A DNA stretch of 61,831 nucleotides from contig NZ_JACJON010000048.1 of assembly GCF_014695585.1 (NCBI RefSeq), positions 1-61,831 of the forward strand, given 5' to 3'. The translations under genes were made by a program, and so were the position numbers. This document shows, in pieces, positions 37,133-46,579 of this stretch. This stretch comes from Microcoleus sp. FACHB-831 (GTDB taxonomy: Bacteria; Cyanobacteriota; Cyanobacteriia; Cyanobacteriales; FACHB-T130). Below the pieces are notes generated by a model that saw only the letters and a list, made by a program, of their open reading frames with translations, made no database searches and was not told the DNA's origin. Position 1 is the stretch's first letter, and each line of letters begins with the position of its first letter.

Positions 37133-39055
37133 TTAACATCTTTGGCTTTTTTCTATAGGCTCAAAATCGTGTAAATCTTGCTCCCAAATGCTGATGTAAA
37201 TATCACCGCAATTTTGTCGCACGATCTGACCCTGTAACGATCCTTTCCTAAAAGTGAAAGAATCAGATCGACGCCGTTGCACGAGTTGCAGCCCCTCTTT
37301 AATGCTATCCGTTGCGCCGCCGTCTATCATTTCATCCAAGGCAGCCGTCATTATCGGAAGATCTACCGTGCGCCTAAAGGATGCCTCAGTTTGGCGAATG
37401 CGTCCAGAATTACGGTCGTACAAGTAGCCCAAGTCGATCTGGCCTAATTCATAGACTACAGCGCGGGTCTTCCAACGACCGCTAACATCTCTGGATGGTT
37501 GACCGAGGGTTGATTCTACGTCTCTTCTTTGCGTACCTACAGGAAACGTGACGCCGCTATTAGATCCAGGATTTTGGTTGGGGTTGGTGGGTTGTGGCGA
37601 TATTTGTGGTTGAGTAGAGGGCGATCGCTCTGGTGCAGTTGATGGCGTAGGTACGGGGACGACAATTGCTGGCGATCGCCTTGGCGAAGGCGATGGCGAC
37701 TCCGATGCTACTGGCGATCGCACGGGAGAAGGTGATGGCGAATCTGAAACTACTGGCGATCGCCTTGGCGAAGGCGATGGCGAATCTGACACTACTGGCG
37801 ATCGCCTTGGCGAAGGCGATGGCGAATCTGGAACCACTGGTGGCGGCGTCTCTTCATCGCGCCTTGTAGGGGAACGATCCGGATCTGGTTCGGGCGATCG
37901 CTCATTTCTCCCCGGATCTTGCACGCTTGGAGAGGTTGGCGTCTCATTTCTTGTCTCCCCCGTGCCTTTAGACGCAGTTTGGCGCGGCGTTCTGGTGAAA
38001 GGCAGAATTAGGATTAAAGCCAAAGCCACCAAACCGCCTGCAATCAACGCTGCTTTCAGCCAAGGTGGTTGGCCTTGACCAATTATCGGCCCCCCTGCTG
38101 GTACTTGGTTCGGAACAGTTTGCGGGGCATTTTGGGGCGATGAACCGCCGGGATTGCGTCCACCTGGGGATACTGCCACAGTTGCCATGTTAGACAATCC
38201 CCCGCCTCCAGAGGGTGCAACACCAGGCTCAACAGCGCCAGACTGCAACGCTGAGAGCATTTCCCCCGCAGAAGAGTAGCGATCGCGCGGATGGGATGAG
38301 ATCGCCTTATCCAACACAGACACCAAGCTGGGACTTACCCTCGATGCCTGCTGATGCCACAAAATTTCCCCCGTGCGCGGGTCAGTCTGCAACTCGTGCG
38401 GCGACTTGCCCGTAAGCAGAAAAACTGCCGTTAAGCCCAAACTGTACAAGTCGCTAGAGTAAACGGGTTGACCAGCAGCCTGTTCAGGCGGCATATATCC
38501 AGGCGTGCCAATTACCATCGAGGCGTTGTTAGCAGGGGAGTTTACCCCCCCGCCCACGCTTTCTTTCACAGCACCAAAATCAATTAATACAGGCTTATTA
38601 TCGCGTTGTCGAATAATCACATTATCCGGCTTGATATCCCGGTGAATCATGCGCTTGTTGTGGACGTAATCCAAAACGGGCAGCAGACTCGCCAGTATAT
38701 CTTTAACCTCATTTTCAGAAAGTTTGCCTTGCTGTTCTACCTTCTTGGTTAGAGTTGGACCCTCGATGAATTCCTGCACGAGGTAAAATTGTTTATCTTC
38801 CTCGAAGTAAGCGTACAATTTGGGAATTTGATTGCTACCTTCACCCACATCCTCTAATATTGCCGCTTCACGCGCAAACCGCTGTTGAGCCACCTTGAAC
38901 ATCTGGTGATCGTTCGTCTGGGGTTTCAGTTGCTTAATTGCACACTTTCTCCCAGAAGGCATATAGCTATCTTCTGCCAGAAAAGTTTGGCCAAATCCAC
39001 CCGCGCCCAGAATTTTGAGAATGCGATAGCGATTGTTTAAGAGTTGTTGGTTCAT
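37133..39055 (-). CDS. Serine/threonine protein kinase
   Basis: A 640-aa membrane kinase of the bacterial Hanks type. The cytosolic kinase domain (10-280) has a glycine loop GAGGFG, Lys41 in CAIKQL, HRDIKPDN at 138-145 and DFG at 159-161, so it should be active. A membrane segment follows (about 335-353, ALIAGGLVALALILI). The extracytoplasmic part has a Ser/Pro/Arg repeat (SDSPSPSPRRSPVV units) and a C-terminal cyanobacterial domain (GVTFPVGTQRRDVESTLGQP onward). The repeat is encoded by a 42-base tandem array with a HIP1 octamer in each unit. Targets are unknown; it is divergent from the sensor/vWA/tubulin operon only after two small genes. Confidence 0.93.
   Translation of the reverse strand: MNQQLLNNRYRILKILGAGGFGQTFLAEDSYMPSGRKCAIKQLKPQTNDHQMFKVAQQRFAREAAILEDVGEGSNQIPKLYAYFEEDKQFYLVQEFIEGPTLTKKVEQQGKLSENEVKDILASLLPVLDYVHNKRMIHRDIKPDNVIIRQRDNKPVLIDFGAVKESVGGGVNSPANNASMVIGTPGYMPPEQAAGQPVYSSDLYSLGLTAVFLLTGKSPHELQTDPRTGEILWHQQASRVSPSLVSVLDKAISSHPRDRYSSAGEMLSALQSGAVEPGVAPSGGGGLSNMATVAVSPGGRNPGGSSPQNAPQTVPNQVPAGGPIIGQGQPPWLKAALIAGGLVALALILILPFTRTPRQTASKGTGETRNETPTSPSVQDPGRNERSPEPDPDRSPTRRDEETPPPVVPDSPSPSPRRSPVVSDSPSPSPRRSPVVSDSPSPSPVRSPVASESPSPSPRRSPAIVVPVPTPSTAPERSPSTQPQISPQPTNPNQNPGSNSGVTFPVGTQRRDVESTLGQPSRDVSGRWKTRAVVYELGQIDLGYLYDRNSGRIRQTEASFRRTVDLPIMTAALDEMIDGGATDSIKEGLQLVQRRRSDSFTFRKGSLQGQIVRQNCGDIYISIWEQDLHDFEPIEKSQRC
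37671..37838. repeat. 42-bp tandem array with a HIP1 octamer in each unit
   Basis: GCGATCGC occurs at 37672, 37714, 37756 and 37798, exactly 42 bases apart, inside a tandem repeat of GGCGATCGCCTTGGCGAAGG followed by CGATGGCGAATCTG and a variable end. On the minus strand it encodes 14-residue units of the kinase linker. Confidence 0.85.
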
Positions 39056-39154
39056 GTGAGGTGCGTTAGCGCGTTAGCGGCTCTGTAAAGAGCATCGCGT
39101 ACTTCGTTGCGGAAATTTGTAGGTTTCGTATTGCCTACCTTAGTTGTTTGGTGG

Positions 39155-39700
39155 CTATTTTAGATCGAGCAAGCCGCTTTCCTTTAATTTTGGATTGAAG
39201 CGGATTTCGGCTTGAACGCCACGCGCTTTCAACTGTGCCAAAATTTCTTCTTCAACTCGCCTTGCCACATTTTTTATCAGTTTTGCTTGTACTACTTCAT
39301 CTATCATTGGACTTGTAATTTTCGCCTGCTCTTCAGGGGTCATCTGTAGTTTTGCATCGATAGGATCGATCCATTTAGCGGCGTCAGTGCCATTTCCGGG
39401 AGGGATTGCCCCATTTTCTTCTATCCAGGCATCCCGGATATTTTCTAGAATTGTGCGATTAGGGCGATCGCTGGTTTGTGCTTTTACCCAATAGCAGCTT
39501 TCATTCTGGCGCACTAAATGTTGTTTGAGGCTGAGATATATATCGCGAGAATAGTTAATTAATTGCAGCGCTTTGTCGCCATCGAAAATTGCGTATACCC
39601 CAATTTTACCTTGTAAATTATTGGGCAAATCTCCATTTTCATCAACGTAAGGGATATATTCTAAACTTGCAAGTGAAGGTATTTCTGTTTCAGCGTTCAT
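39155..39700 (-). CDS. GIY-YIG-like protein
   Basis: A 181-aa soluble protein. GKIGVYAIFDGDKALQLINY and SRDIYLSLKQHL (residues ~31-62) match the GIY-YIG core in which the second motif is degenerate. The remainder (RTILENIRDAWIEENGAIPP and the basic end VQAEIRFNPKLKESGLLDLK) belongs to a family widespread in cyanobacteria. The catalytic Arg/Glu of true nucleases are not clearly arranged, so nuclease activity is doubtful. The ATG at 39700 (MNAETEIPSL) is chosen over a longer frame to 39751 whose first residues come from repeat DNA. Confidence 0.75.
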   Translation of the reverse strand: MNAETEIPSLASLEYIPYVDENGDLPNNLQGKIGVYAIFDGDKALQLINYSRDIYLSLKQHLVRQNESCYWVKAQTSDRPNRTILENIRDAWIEENGAIPPGNGTDAAKWIDPIDAKLQMTPEEQAKITSPMIDEVVQAKLIKNVARRVEEEILAQLKARGVQAEIRFNPKLKESGLLDLK

Positions 39701-39726
39701 AGTTATTTTCCCTCGTATTTTCGTTA

Positions 39727-39943
39727 TTTCCTCGTTACCAGACTCCAGCATTTCCTCGTTTTTATCGTTACCAGGCTGTTTCTTGTGTTTCTCGTTACCA
39801 GGCTCCAGCCTAGTAACGCAAGTTATGAGGCTCTGCCTCTATTTGAATGGAGGCAGAGCCTCCTCATATGCATTCCCAGGCACAGCCTGGGAACGAGAAA
39901 GCGGCACAGCCGGGTAACGAGAAACAGCCTGGGAACGATAAAA
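39727..39943. repeat. Cluster of CGTTACCAGGCT-type repeats and hairpins
   Basis: Several copies of CTCGTTACCAGGCTCCAGC and its inverse (CAGCCTGGGAACGAGAAA, CAGCCGGGTAACGAGAAA) lie side by side. They enclose a perfect 13-bp hairpin GAGGCTCTGCCTC/GAGGCAGAGCCTC (39827-39862) and CCCAGGC-ACA-GCCTGGG (about 39875-39891). It resembles REP-like palindromic clusters. Confidence 0.75.
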
Positions 39944-40270
39944 TTATGCAACTTTTCTATAAATCGCACACAAGCGACTGGGATTAAATATTTTCGCCTG
40001 AAACATAAAATTAGGCGGGACGTTAACAATAACGTGTTCTTCAGATGCGTGGTAAGCTTCGTATTCCGCAGGCATTCCTTTAGGCGTGGCGTTGCTGTAA
40101 GGAACTGGCTGAAAAAGTAGTTCGGTAAACTCTACTTGCTGACATTGTAGTTGTTGAGTTATCTGCTTAATAAAACTTTCCCCTGTTAATAAACTAAACA
40201 AAGTTTGTTTAGCATCGGGTTCAAGAGTAAAGTTGCCATCAAAGTTAGTAACAATCTTCAGTCGAGCCAT
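39944..40270 (-). CDS. Small hypothetical protein
   Basis: A 108-aa soluble protein (MARLKIVTNFDGNFTLEPDA...). It has an N-terminal beta-rich part and a C-terminal FNPSRLCAIYRKVA. No domain recognised. The downstream repeat cluster begins right at its stop codon, so the C-terminus may have been altered by repeat insertion. Confidence 0.55.
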   Translation of the reverse strand: MARLKIVTNFDGNFTLEPDAKQTLFSLLTGESFIKQITQQLQCQQVEFTELLFQPVPYSNATPKGMPAEYEAYHASEEHVIVNVPPNFMFQAKIFNPSRLCAIYRKVA

Positions 40271-40473
40271 TTAAACGCACATTCTTATTTAGGAACGATA
40301 TGGCAAATCATACCTGAGATGGCAGTTACAGGCCAAAAGTACGCCGCATGAGGAATTTGATTGTAACAATAGTTAATACTTGTGACAGCCGATGAGGATG
40401 GCACAGCCTGGGGTAGAGGGATGATTTAAATTACTACAATGAATTTAACGGGTTACAACGGAGATTCGGAAAG

Positions 40474-42129
40474 TTGAATCCTCAAGGCAAATGGGTTTGC
40501 GATGGTGTTCCCAAAAATAACGACCAACAGTATGCTAGCAATCAACCCCATACACCGCAGGAAAATCACGGGCCAGATTGCCTTGTGTGTGGTTTGCCTA
40601 AAGAGGCAATGATTATTGGCGCAAAAACGCAGCAAGTTCAGAAAATATCGCCAAGTCAGCGAACTGTAATATCAAAGCCTTCTACGCCACTACCAATAGC
40701 GATTTTATTGGGGATACTAATTGCCCTCGCTGCGGGGTTTGGTTTATATACTTTTCTACAGCGTGGCGATAAGCCTGCGTTAAGTAGCAGGGAAGTGACT
40801 GAATCTCCTAGCGTCAAGCCAGGGGAAACCGCAGCAGATCCGCAAGCTATAGTGAGTGCAACTGCGGCTAATGCGGAATTGATTTCTCAGGGAGAGAAGA
40901 TTTTGCTACCTGGCGCGGCGAATGCAGCAAAGCAACAAGGCGCGGCGGCTTTTGCACAGAAGAACTGGGATGAAGCGATCGCGCGATACCAGCAAGCCGT
41001 CACCGCCGACCCCAACGACCCGGAAACTAGAATTTACCTGAACAACGCCAAAGCCAAAAAAGCAGGAAATCCGCTAACAATGGCAACAGTTGTTCCCGTC
41101 ACGCCTAGTCCAGATTCGGCTAAGGAAATTTTGCGGGGAGTCGGACAAGCTCAAGATAAGTTTAACCAATCATCTCCAGCGCGGCTGTTGGAAGTCGTCA
41201 TAGTTAACGATGTTGACCCACTAAAAGCGGCTTCGCTGTCGCAAGATTTGATTAACTCGGCCAACGTGTTGGCAGTGCTGGGACATGGCGTAGACAATGG
41301 ATCTCGCCAAGCGATCGCCATGTACGAACAAAACGGACTAACGGCGCTTTCCCCCATCAGCACCAGCATTACCCCAGGCGAAGGCGGTCAGTCTAGGCTA
41401 CAAACGATCTCGCTGGCTAAAAAAGCCAACGAGTTATTAGGAAACTATCTGCAAACAGTCGGGACTACATTGGCAAAATACGCCAAACAAAAATCGTCAC
41501 AGCCTGCTGTTGTAGTTTTCCACAACTCAGATAGTCCTTACAGCCAGCAGCTAAAGCAGCAGTTTACTACAGCGTTGTCTGGAGTTAACGGCAAAGTCGT
41601 TAAAGAAGTAGACGTAGCCGATGGCAGCTTTAACGCCGCAACTGAACTAAGCAATGCGAGTAAAGCAGGGGCGAAAATTGCAGTTTTTGCGCTGAGTAAA
41701 AACAAAGTAGATCGCGCAGTAGCGATCGCGCAAGCCAATGCCAAATCCGGTACACCCCTACAACTGCTAGGCGGCGACGAACTTTATAACCCCACAATTC
41801 TCACGCAAGGCGGCGACGCGATTAACGGCATCGTGCTAGCTGTACCTTGGAGTTCCCAGCCAAACGACCCATTTGCTCAACAATCCGCTAGCATCTGGAG
41901 AGGAAGAGTTAGCTGGCGGACGGCAACCGCTTATGATGCAACTCAAGCGTTAGCGTCTGCCTTGACCCAAAACCCCAGCCGTCCGGGAGTTTCCCAGCTA
42001 CTGAACCAGGGAATTCCCATCAGCGGCACGACGGCTGATTTTAACGTTCTCAACGAAGTTCCCTTGGTTAAAGCCGTCAAAGGTCAAAACGGCCCGCCTG
42101 GGTCTAAGTATGAATTTAACCCAATTTAG
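40474..42129 (+). CDS. Membrane-tethered periplasmic-binding (LivJ-like) protein with Cys motif and TPR
   Basis: A 551-aa protein with an unusual order. The cytosolic N-terminus has Cys9, Cys36 and Cys39 (CLVCGLP), a possible metal site. One membrane helix follows (72-94). Outside is a TPR-like segment (about 152-200, AAAFAQKNWDEAIARYQQAV) and then a type I periplasmic-binding domain (200-551) of the leucine/amide-binding class, with ALSPISTSITPG near the ligand site. No permease or ATPase is nearby, so it is more likely a tethered sensor than a transporter part. It is the first gene of a plus-strand set with the vWA and tubulin-like genes. The TTG start has GGAG about 11 bases upstream; an earlier start is possible. 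Confidence 0.78.
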   Translation: MNPQGKWVCDGVPKNNDQQYASNQPHTPQENHGPDCLVCGLPKEAMIIGAKTQQVQKISPSQRTVISKPSTPLPIAILLGILIALAAGFGLYTFLQRGDKPALSSREVTESPSVKPGETAADPQAIVSATAANAELISQGEKILLPGAANAAKQQGAAAFAQKNWDEAIARYQQAVTADPNDPETRIYLNNAKAKKAGNPLTMATVVPVTPSPDSAKEILRGVGQAQDKFNQSSPARLLEVVIVNDVDPLKAASLSQDLINSANVLAVLGHGVDNGSRQAIAMYEQNGLTALSPISTSITPGEGGQSRLQTISLAKKANELLGNYLQTVGTTLAKYAKQKSSQPAVVVFHNSDSPYSQQLKQQFTTALSGVNGKVVKEVDVADGSFNAATELSNASKAGAKIAVFALSKNKVDRAVAIAQANAKSGTPLQLLGGDELYNPTILTQGGDAINGIVLAVPWSSQPNDPFAQQSASIWRGRVSWRTATAYDATQALASALTQNPSRPGVSQLLNQGIPISGTTADFNVLNEVPLVKAVKGQNGPPGSKYEFNPI

Positions 42130-42249
42130 GGAGGTAGGATGTTTTCAACCGCAGCCTATAGCAGATAAACGTAGATACTTAGCATATTATTCCTCTGCTA
42201 TAAATTGCGTGTATCGGCGGTTAAATAACTTAATATCCTAGTAGCAAAG

Positions 42250-43188
42250 TTGTTAAAAAACTTCAGGATTAGCCTCGTGAGTATTTCTCGTCGCAGTCTG
42301 TGGGTCTATCCGCTGTTTCAGATTCCGTTGATGTGCATGGCAGGTTGTTTAGTTGCAGCAGCTTTGTTTTGGCTGTTGGGATTGGGTAGACCGCCAGTAG
42401 CAGTAGCGATCGCGATCGATCTCAGTTCCAGCACCTATGGAGCGAGTTTTAACTATCCCGGCAGCGTCATGTATCAAGAAGTCGAAGCCGTGAAAGCATA
42501 TCTGAAACAAAACTCCCAACAGTTGCAAATTGGCAACCAAAACCAGATTCAAGTTTTTGGGTTTGGGGGTCTAGTGGTACCCCTTACGAATGGTTTTAAA
42601 ACTGACAGCGAACGGGTAGAAACTGAATTAACCCAAGTATTACAAAGTCCTGACCTTCCCCAGAGAGTAGCCTCAAGCACAACAAACATTAATCTAGCAA
42701 TTCAAAAAACTACAGAAGCTCTCAGCCGCACTCAAAACTACTGCCGCGAGTTACTGCTAGTTACCGATGGCGAAGCATCAGTATCGCCGCCCATTATCGC
42801 CGAGGCAAAGAAGAAGAGAGTTAGGATCAATGTAGCGATCGTGGGAGCAGAAGCGCCGCAACTGAAAGCCGCTGCCACAACAACTAAAGGTATTTATGTA
42901 TCTGGTGATGTGAATAATCTAGAAGCGTTCTTTACCAACCAATTTTTTACCCGTTTTAACAGTAATATTAAATGGATTATTTTCTGGCTGAGCGGCGCTT
43001 GGATTGCTTTAATGTGGTTGCTAACGCTGCCACTAGATCGGTGGGTATTTCAAGGGTTTTTTAAGCTGGAAATGCCTCTCGCCGGACAACTTTCCCTTGG
43101 AAATGCCTTTTTTTGGAGCGCTTTAACACCGATTTTAGTTTGGCAATTTTTACGTGCCATAAATTTACCCTTTTTCTCAGCGTGTTGA
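42250..43188 (+). CDS. Membrane vWA-domain protein
   Basis: A 312-aa protein with one membrane helix near residues 25-46, a von Willebrand A domain (50-235) and two more helices (about 240-260 and 285-305). The metal-ion-dependent adhesion site is complete: Asp57-x-Ser59-x-Ser61 in IDLSSST, the Thr in SSTTNINLAI and Asp in LLVTDGEA. By topology the vWA domain should face outside. It could hold a ligand or a partner protein in a Mg2+-dependent way. The start is TTG at 42250, or GTG at 42277 (VSISRRSLW), which fits the topology equally well. It lies 120 bases after the sensor gene and 70 before the tubulin-like gene. Confidence 0.85.
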   Translation: MLKNFRISLVSISRRSLWVYPLFQIPLMCMAGCLVAAALFWLLGLGRPPVAVAIAIDLSSSTYGASFNYPGSVMYQEVEAVKAYLKQNSQQLQIGNQNQIQVFGFGGLVVPLTNGFKTDSERVETELTQVLQSPDLPQRVASSTTNINLAIQKTTEALSRTQNYCRELLLVTDGEASVSPPIIAEAKKKRVRINVAIVGAEAPQLKAAATTTKGIYVSGDVNNLEAFFTNQFFTRFNSNIKWIIFWLSGAWIALMWLLTLPLDRWVFQGFFKLEMPLAGQLSLGNAFFWSALTPILVWQFLRAINLPFFSAC

Positions 43189-43258
43189 CCAAGTTATGTA
43201 GCCCGGCACTGCCCACCAATTATATTAATAGCGTTTCTACTTATAAAAGGAGAACATC

Positions 43259-46200
43259 ATGGCAGCAGTAGAAGAAAAAACTATGGTTCCCACTGTATTG
43301 GTGGGTATCGGTGGAACTGGACATGAAGTGTTAGCACGGGTGCGCCGTTTAGTGGAAGAAACCTATGGCAGCCTCAAAAATTTTCCTATTATAAGTTTCT
43401 TAGTTATTGATACAGACCGCGATTACAAAGTTAGCAATCCAGAGGCTGCGGGTTCTCCTTTAAAAGATAACGAGAGACACTGGGCAAGTGTTACGGGGAA
43501 GGAATCTAGAAACATGGTTTCTAACATGAGCAATTTCCCCTGGATTGATAGCTGGTTTCCCAGAGAATTAGAACGAAATTTGGGCGCTTTGGAGGCTGGC
43601 GCTGGTCAAATTCGTGCCTGCGGTCGATTTGCTTTCTTTTGCAATTATCACGCAATTCAGCAGAAGTTTAGCGAAGCCTGCAAGCGGATTAAAGGACGCG
43701 AAAATTTCATGCTGGATCGCTATGGAATAAAGGTAAGCAGCACTGGTTTAAACGTATTTGTCGCTGGTTCTCTTTCGGGCGGTACGGGTAGCGGGATGCT
43801 GATAGATATAGGTTATTGCATCCGCCACTGGTTGCGGGGTGAAGCTAGCCCGTTGGTGACAGCAATAGTGCCGATGCCTAATGCTTTTGCGGGGATTAAT
43901 GTGGGCGATCGCGTCCTCGCTAATGGCTACGCTGCACTCATGGAATTGAGCTATTATTCCGACTATCGCACTGAGTATTTATCTCAATTTAGCGGTCAAG
44001 GTGTCGATGAAGTTCGTACCTCGCAAGCACCTTTTGATTTTACTTATTTGGTAGGTACTAAGAATGGTGACAGCGAGTTTAAACTCGACCAACTGCGAGA
44101 ATTAATTGCACAAAATATATTTTTAGATCTTACTTCTGATTTCTCTCCGCACAAGCGATCTATTCGAGATAATATTAAATCGGCGTGGGCTTCGCAAGAC
44201 CCAGGCGGACGCGGTTATCCTAAGAATTTTATGAGCTTTGGACTCGCTACGGTTGAGATTCCTCTTGCTCAAATTCGCACGTCTTTATCTAATCGAATTG
44301 CTACAGATTTAGTTAGTTGGTGGCTGAATGAATCCGTGCAATTACCCCCTAATGTTTTTGAACTGGTGCAAACAGATATTCTTAAACGGATGCGCCTAAC
44401 TGAAGGGGAAATTTTAGCAGATTTATCTTCAGCAGGTGATAAGTCTTATGTGGCTGAAATAGCTAACTGGATTAACAGCATCCGCAATGAAGTAGCAACG
44501 GACAATAAATTGCAATGCACTCAGCAAAGCTTGAATATGTTGGGTGCGGAGAAAGGCAAAATTTTAGAATTTGTGGATGTCTACCTGAAGCCAAAGGTGG
44601 ACGAGTATCGCGCCAACCACATGCGGGAGTTAAGTCCTGATGAGCGATCGCACGGTGATTTCCTGCAAAAGATGTATGACAACCGCAATAGGATTATCCA
44701 ACAAGGGAGGAAATCGCTAGAGGCGGAGTTTTACAATATCATGCGCGATCGCAATCGAGGGCCAAAATTTGCCGATGCTTTCATTACGGCGGTGCGCCAG
44801 TTATTTACTAATGCTGCTGAAAAGTTTCGCCGCGAATCGGAGAAAATTTGGCAACCAAAAGAAAGCTCCCGCCAGCAAGAATACGAAAAGTCGCTGCAAG
44901 ACATTACTCATTTTAAAGCTTCATTTGGCATATCCAAACAAGCCAAAATGGAAGAATATTGCGATCGCGCTTTGCAAGGTTTAGAAGGTAGCCTGGTTGC
45001 TACAATTCAGCGCAAAGCGAGAGGCTTGGCGCTGGAAGCGATAACCAGAATGGAAGAACATCTAGAAATTTTGGAGCGCCGTTTAGCGCGGTTGAACCAA
45101 AAATTGCGCCAACTCCGCGATGAATTTAAACAACAAGCAGATCGCCAAGCTGCTAGCGCTGACGCATTGGTAATTAATGGAATTAAGCTCTACGACAGAC
45201 AAGAACTTAATCGGTTATATCAAGATTTGATCGAGCAGCTAGCGGGTGCGTCAGAAGGTAGCAAAAGCCGTTACGAGTTGGGTTTGGATCAAATTTGCAG
45301 CACCATGTCGGAAGATGTTTTAAGAGATGCTAGTCCTCTGTGGAAAGAGACTCGCGCCGCTGGTGAAGTGATGCAGTTATTTGATTTAACTCAGCTAGCG
45401 GAAGTGCAGGATGAAGACTTCAAAGAAATTATTGCTGACAAAGCAAAAGGCGTGGTGGAAAAAGCGCCAGAAAGCAGCTATTTTAAGCGAGAATTGGCAG
45501 CAAGCGATCGCATCTTTAAAGTCTTCCAAAACGACCAAGATGCCATCCGCAACAATATCCGCATCGCCCACCAAAAATCGCAGCCGCTAATTTTATTGTC
45601 CCGCGAAGTTCTCACAGGACAAGATGCAGGGTTTACACCAGCAAATAATACGAAAGTTGCCCTCTTGGGTGGACGAAATACCAGCGATCCTGCCGCGCAG
45701 AAACTAATACCTTTGATCCAAGAATTTGTGGGAAGCGACGACGCTATTACTCCCCTTGGACAACAAGAACGCCACCGTATTGTATTTGTTCAAGAGAAAG
45801 GCGGATTTTCCCTTCGCTGTATTGATGGAATGCCAGATTTACGGCAATCTTACCAAGATTGGAAGGGACAAATAATCGCTGCGAAACGAGCGCGATTGAG
45901 AGGAGAAAGCCGCGATCTTCCTATCCCCGTCCACATTCAAAAAGAGCCGCCGTTTTGGGATTTGTTTCCAGAGAATCCAGCTATTTTTAACTTAGTGGTG
46001 CAAGCAAGAGCCTTGGGCGTACTGCGTCTGGAAGAAAATCGCAGTCTTAAAGAAACCTTGGTGCGGTATACTCGCGCAACTGCAATTGACTCTGAAAATG
46101 TAGATATTGCTTCTAGTTGGGAAGAAGCGGTTCAAGTGCTAGAAATTCCTACTTGTCGATCGGATCGAGAAGAAATTCAACGTCAGGTGACGGCAAAGTT

Positions 46201-46567
46201 TAATGAAGCCGAAACGGAACAACAAAAACGGGCTTTATACAATCAGTTGATCGCATATCTCAGACAGCGGGAAACAGCGCTGGAAAAAGAAGGAGGTAAG
46301 GATAGTTTAAGTTACAAACGCGAGTACAGAATTATTTTGGATGTCATCAATACGCGCAAGTTAAATGTGGGTGAAAGTAAGGATGCTAATGTAGCAGCAC
46401 CAACAGTAGAAATTATCGATCGTACTGCACAACCTCCACAAAATAATGGTGGTGGTGTTGCTGCGCCTCCTCGCACTCATGTTTTTTGTACCAGTTGCGG
46501 TACTAAAAATCCAGCTAATTCTAAGTTCTGTTCTAGCTGCGGCACGAAACTTATTCAAATAACCTAA
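43259..46567 (+). CDS. Large tubulin-like protein with C-terminal zinc ribbon
   Basis: A 1102-aa cytosolic protein of the bacterial tubulin-like (Tubulin_2) type. GIGGTG at 16-21 and SGGTGSG at 173-179 match the nucleotide-binding T1 and T4 loops of the tubulin/FtsZ fold, with AGAGQIRACGR (113-123) between them. A long helical middle includes a probable coiled coil (about 594-640, MEEHLEILERRLARLNQKLR). The C-terminus has a four-Cys zinc ribbon, CTSCG...CSSCG. It should bind GTP and may polymerise. The ATG has a strong AAGGAGA (43247-43253). As the third gene after a membrane sensor and a vWA protein, it may be the effector of a membrane signalling complex; that link is inference. Confidence 0.88.
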   Translation: MAAVEEKTMVPTVLVGIGGTGHEVLARVRRLVEETYGSLKNFPIISFLVIDTDRDYKVSNPEAAGSPLKDNERHWASVTGKESRNMVSNMSNFPWIDSWFPRELERNLGALEAGAGQIRACGRFAFFCNYHAIQQKFSEACKRIKGRENFMLDRYGIKVSSTGLNVFVAGSLSGGTGSGMLIDIGYCIRHWLRGEASPLVTAIVPMPNAFAGINVGDRVLANGYAALMELSYYSDYRTEYLSQFSGQGVDEVRTSQAPFDFTYLVGTKNGDSEFKLDQLRELIAQNIFLDLTSDFSPHKRSIRDNIKSAWASQDPGGRGYPKNFMSFGLATVEIPLAQIRTSLSNRIATDLVSWWLNESVQLPPNVFELVQTDILKRMRLTEGEILADLSSAGDKSYVAEIANWINSIRNEVATDNKLQCTQQSLNMLGAEKGKILEFVDVYLKPKVDEYRANHMRELSPDERSHGDFLQKMYDNRNRIIQQGRKSLEAEFYNIMRDRNRGPKFADAFITAVRQLFTNAAEKFRRESEKIWQPKESSRQQEYEKSLQDITHFKASFGISKQAKMEEYCDRALQGLEGSLVATIQRKARGLALEAITRMEEHLEILERRLARLNQKLRQLRDEFKQQADRQAASADALVINGIKLYDRQELNRLYQDLIEQLAGASEGSKSRYELGLDQICSTMSEDVLRDASPLWKETRAAGEVMQLFDLTQLAEVQDEDFKEIIADKAKGVVEKAPESSYFKRELAASDRIFKVFQNDQDAIRNNIRIAHQKSQPLILLSREVLTGQDAGFTPANNTKVALLGGRNTSDPAAQKLIPLIQEFVGSDDAITPLGQQERHRIVFVQEKGGFSLRCIDGMPDLRQSYQDWKGQIIAAKRARLRGESRDLPIPVHIQKEPPFWDLFPENPAIFNLVVQARALGVLRLEENRSLKETLVRYTRATAIDSENVDIASSWEEAVQVLEIPTCRSDREEIQRQVTAKFNEAETEQQKRALYNQLIAYLRQRETALEKEGGKDSLSYKREYRIILDVINTRKLNVGESKDANVAAPTVEIIDRTAQPPQNNGGGVAAPPRTHVFCTSCGTKNPANSKFCSSCGTKLIQIT

Positions 46568-46579
46568 TTCGTGATGTAT

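Noticed and set aside
39155-39700. Homing-endonuclease-type GIY-YIG enzyme
   Set aside because: Only the core fold is suggested; catalytic residues are not clear and no mobile context exists.
39785-40120. 111-codon plus-strand frame
   Set aside because: Runs through the palindromic repeat cluster and antisense to a small minus-strand gene.
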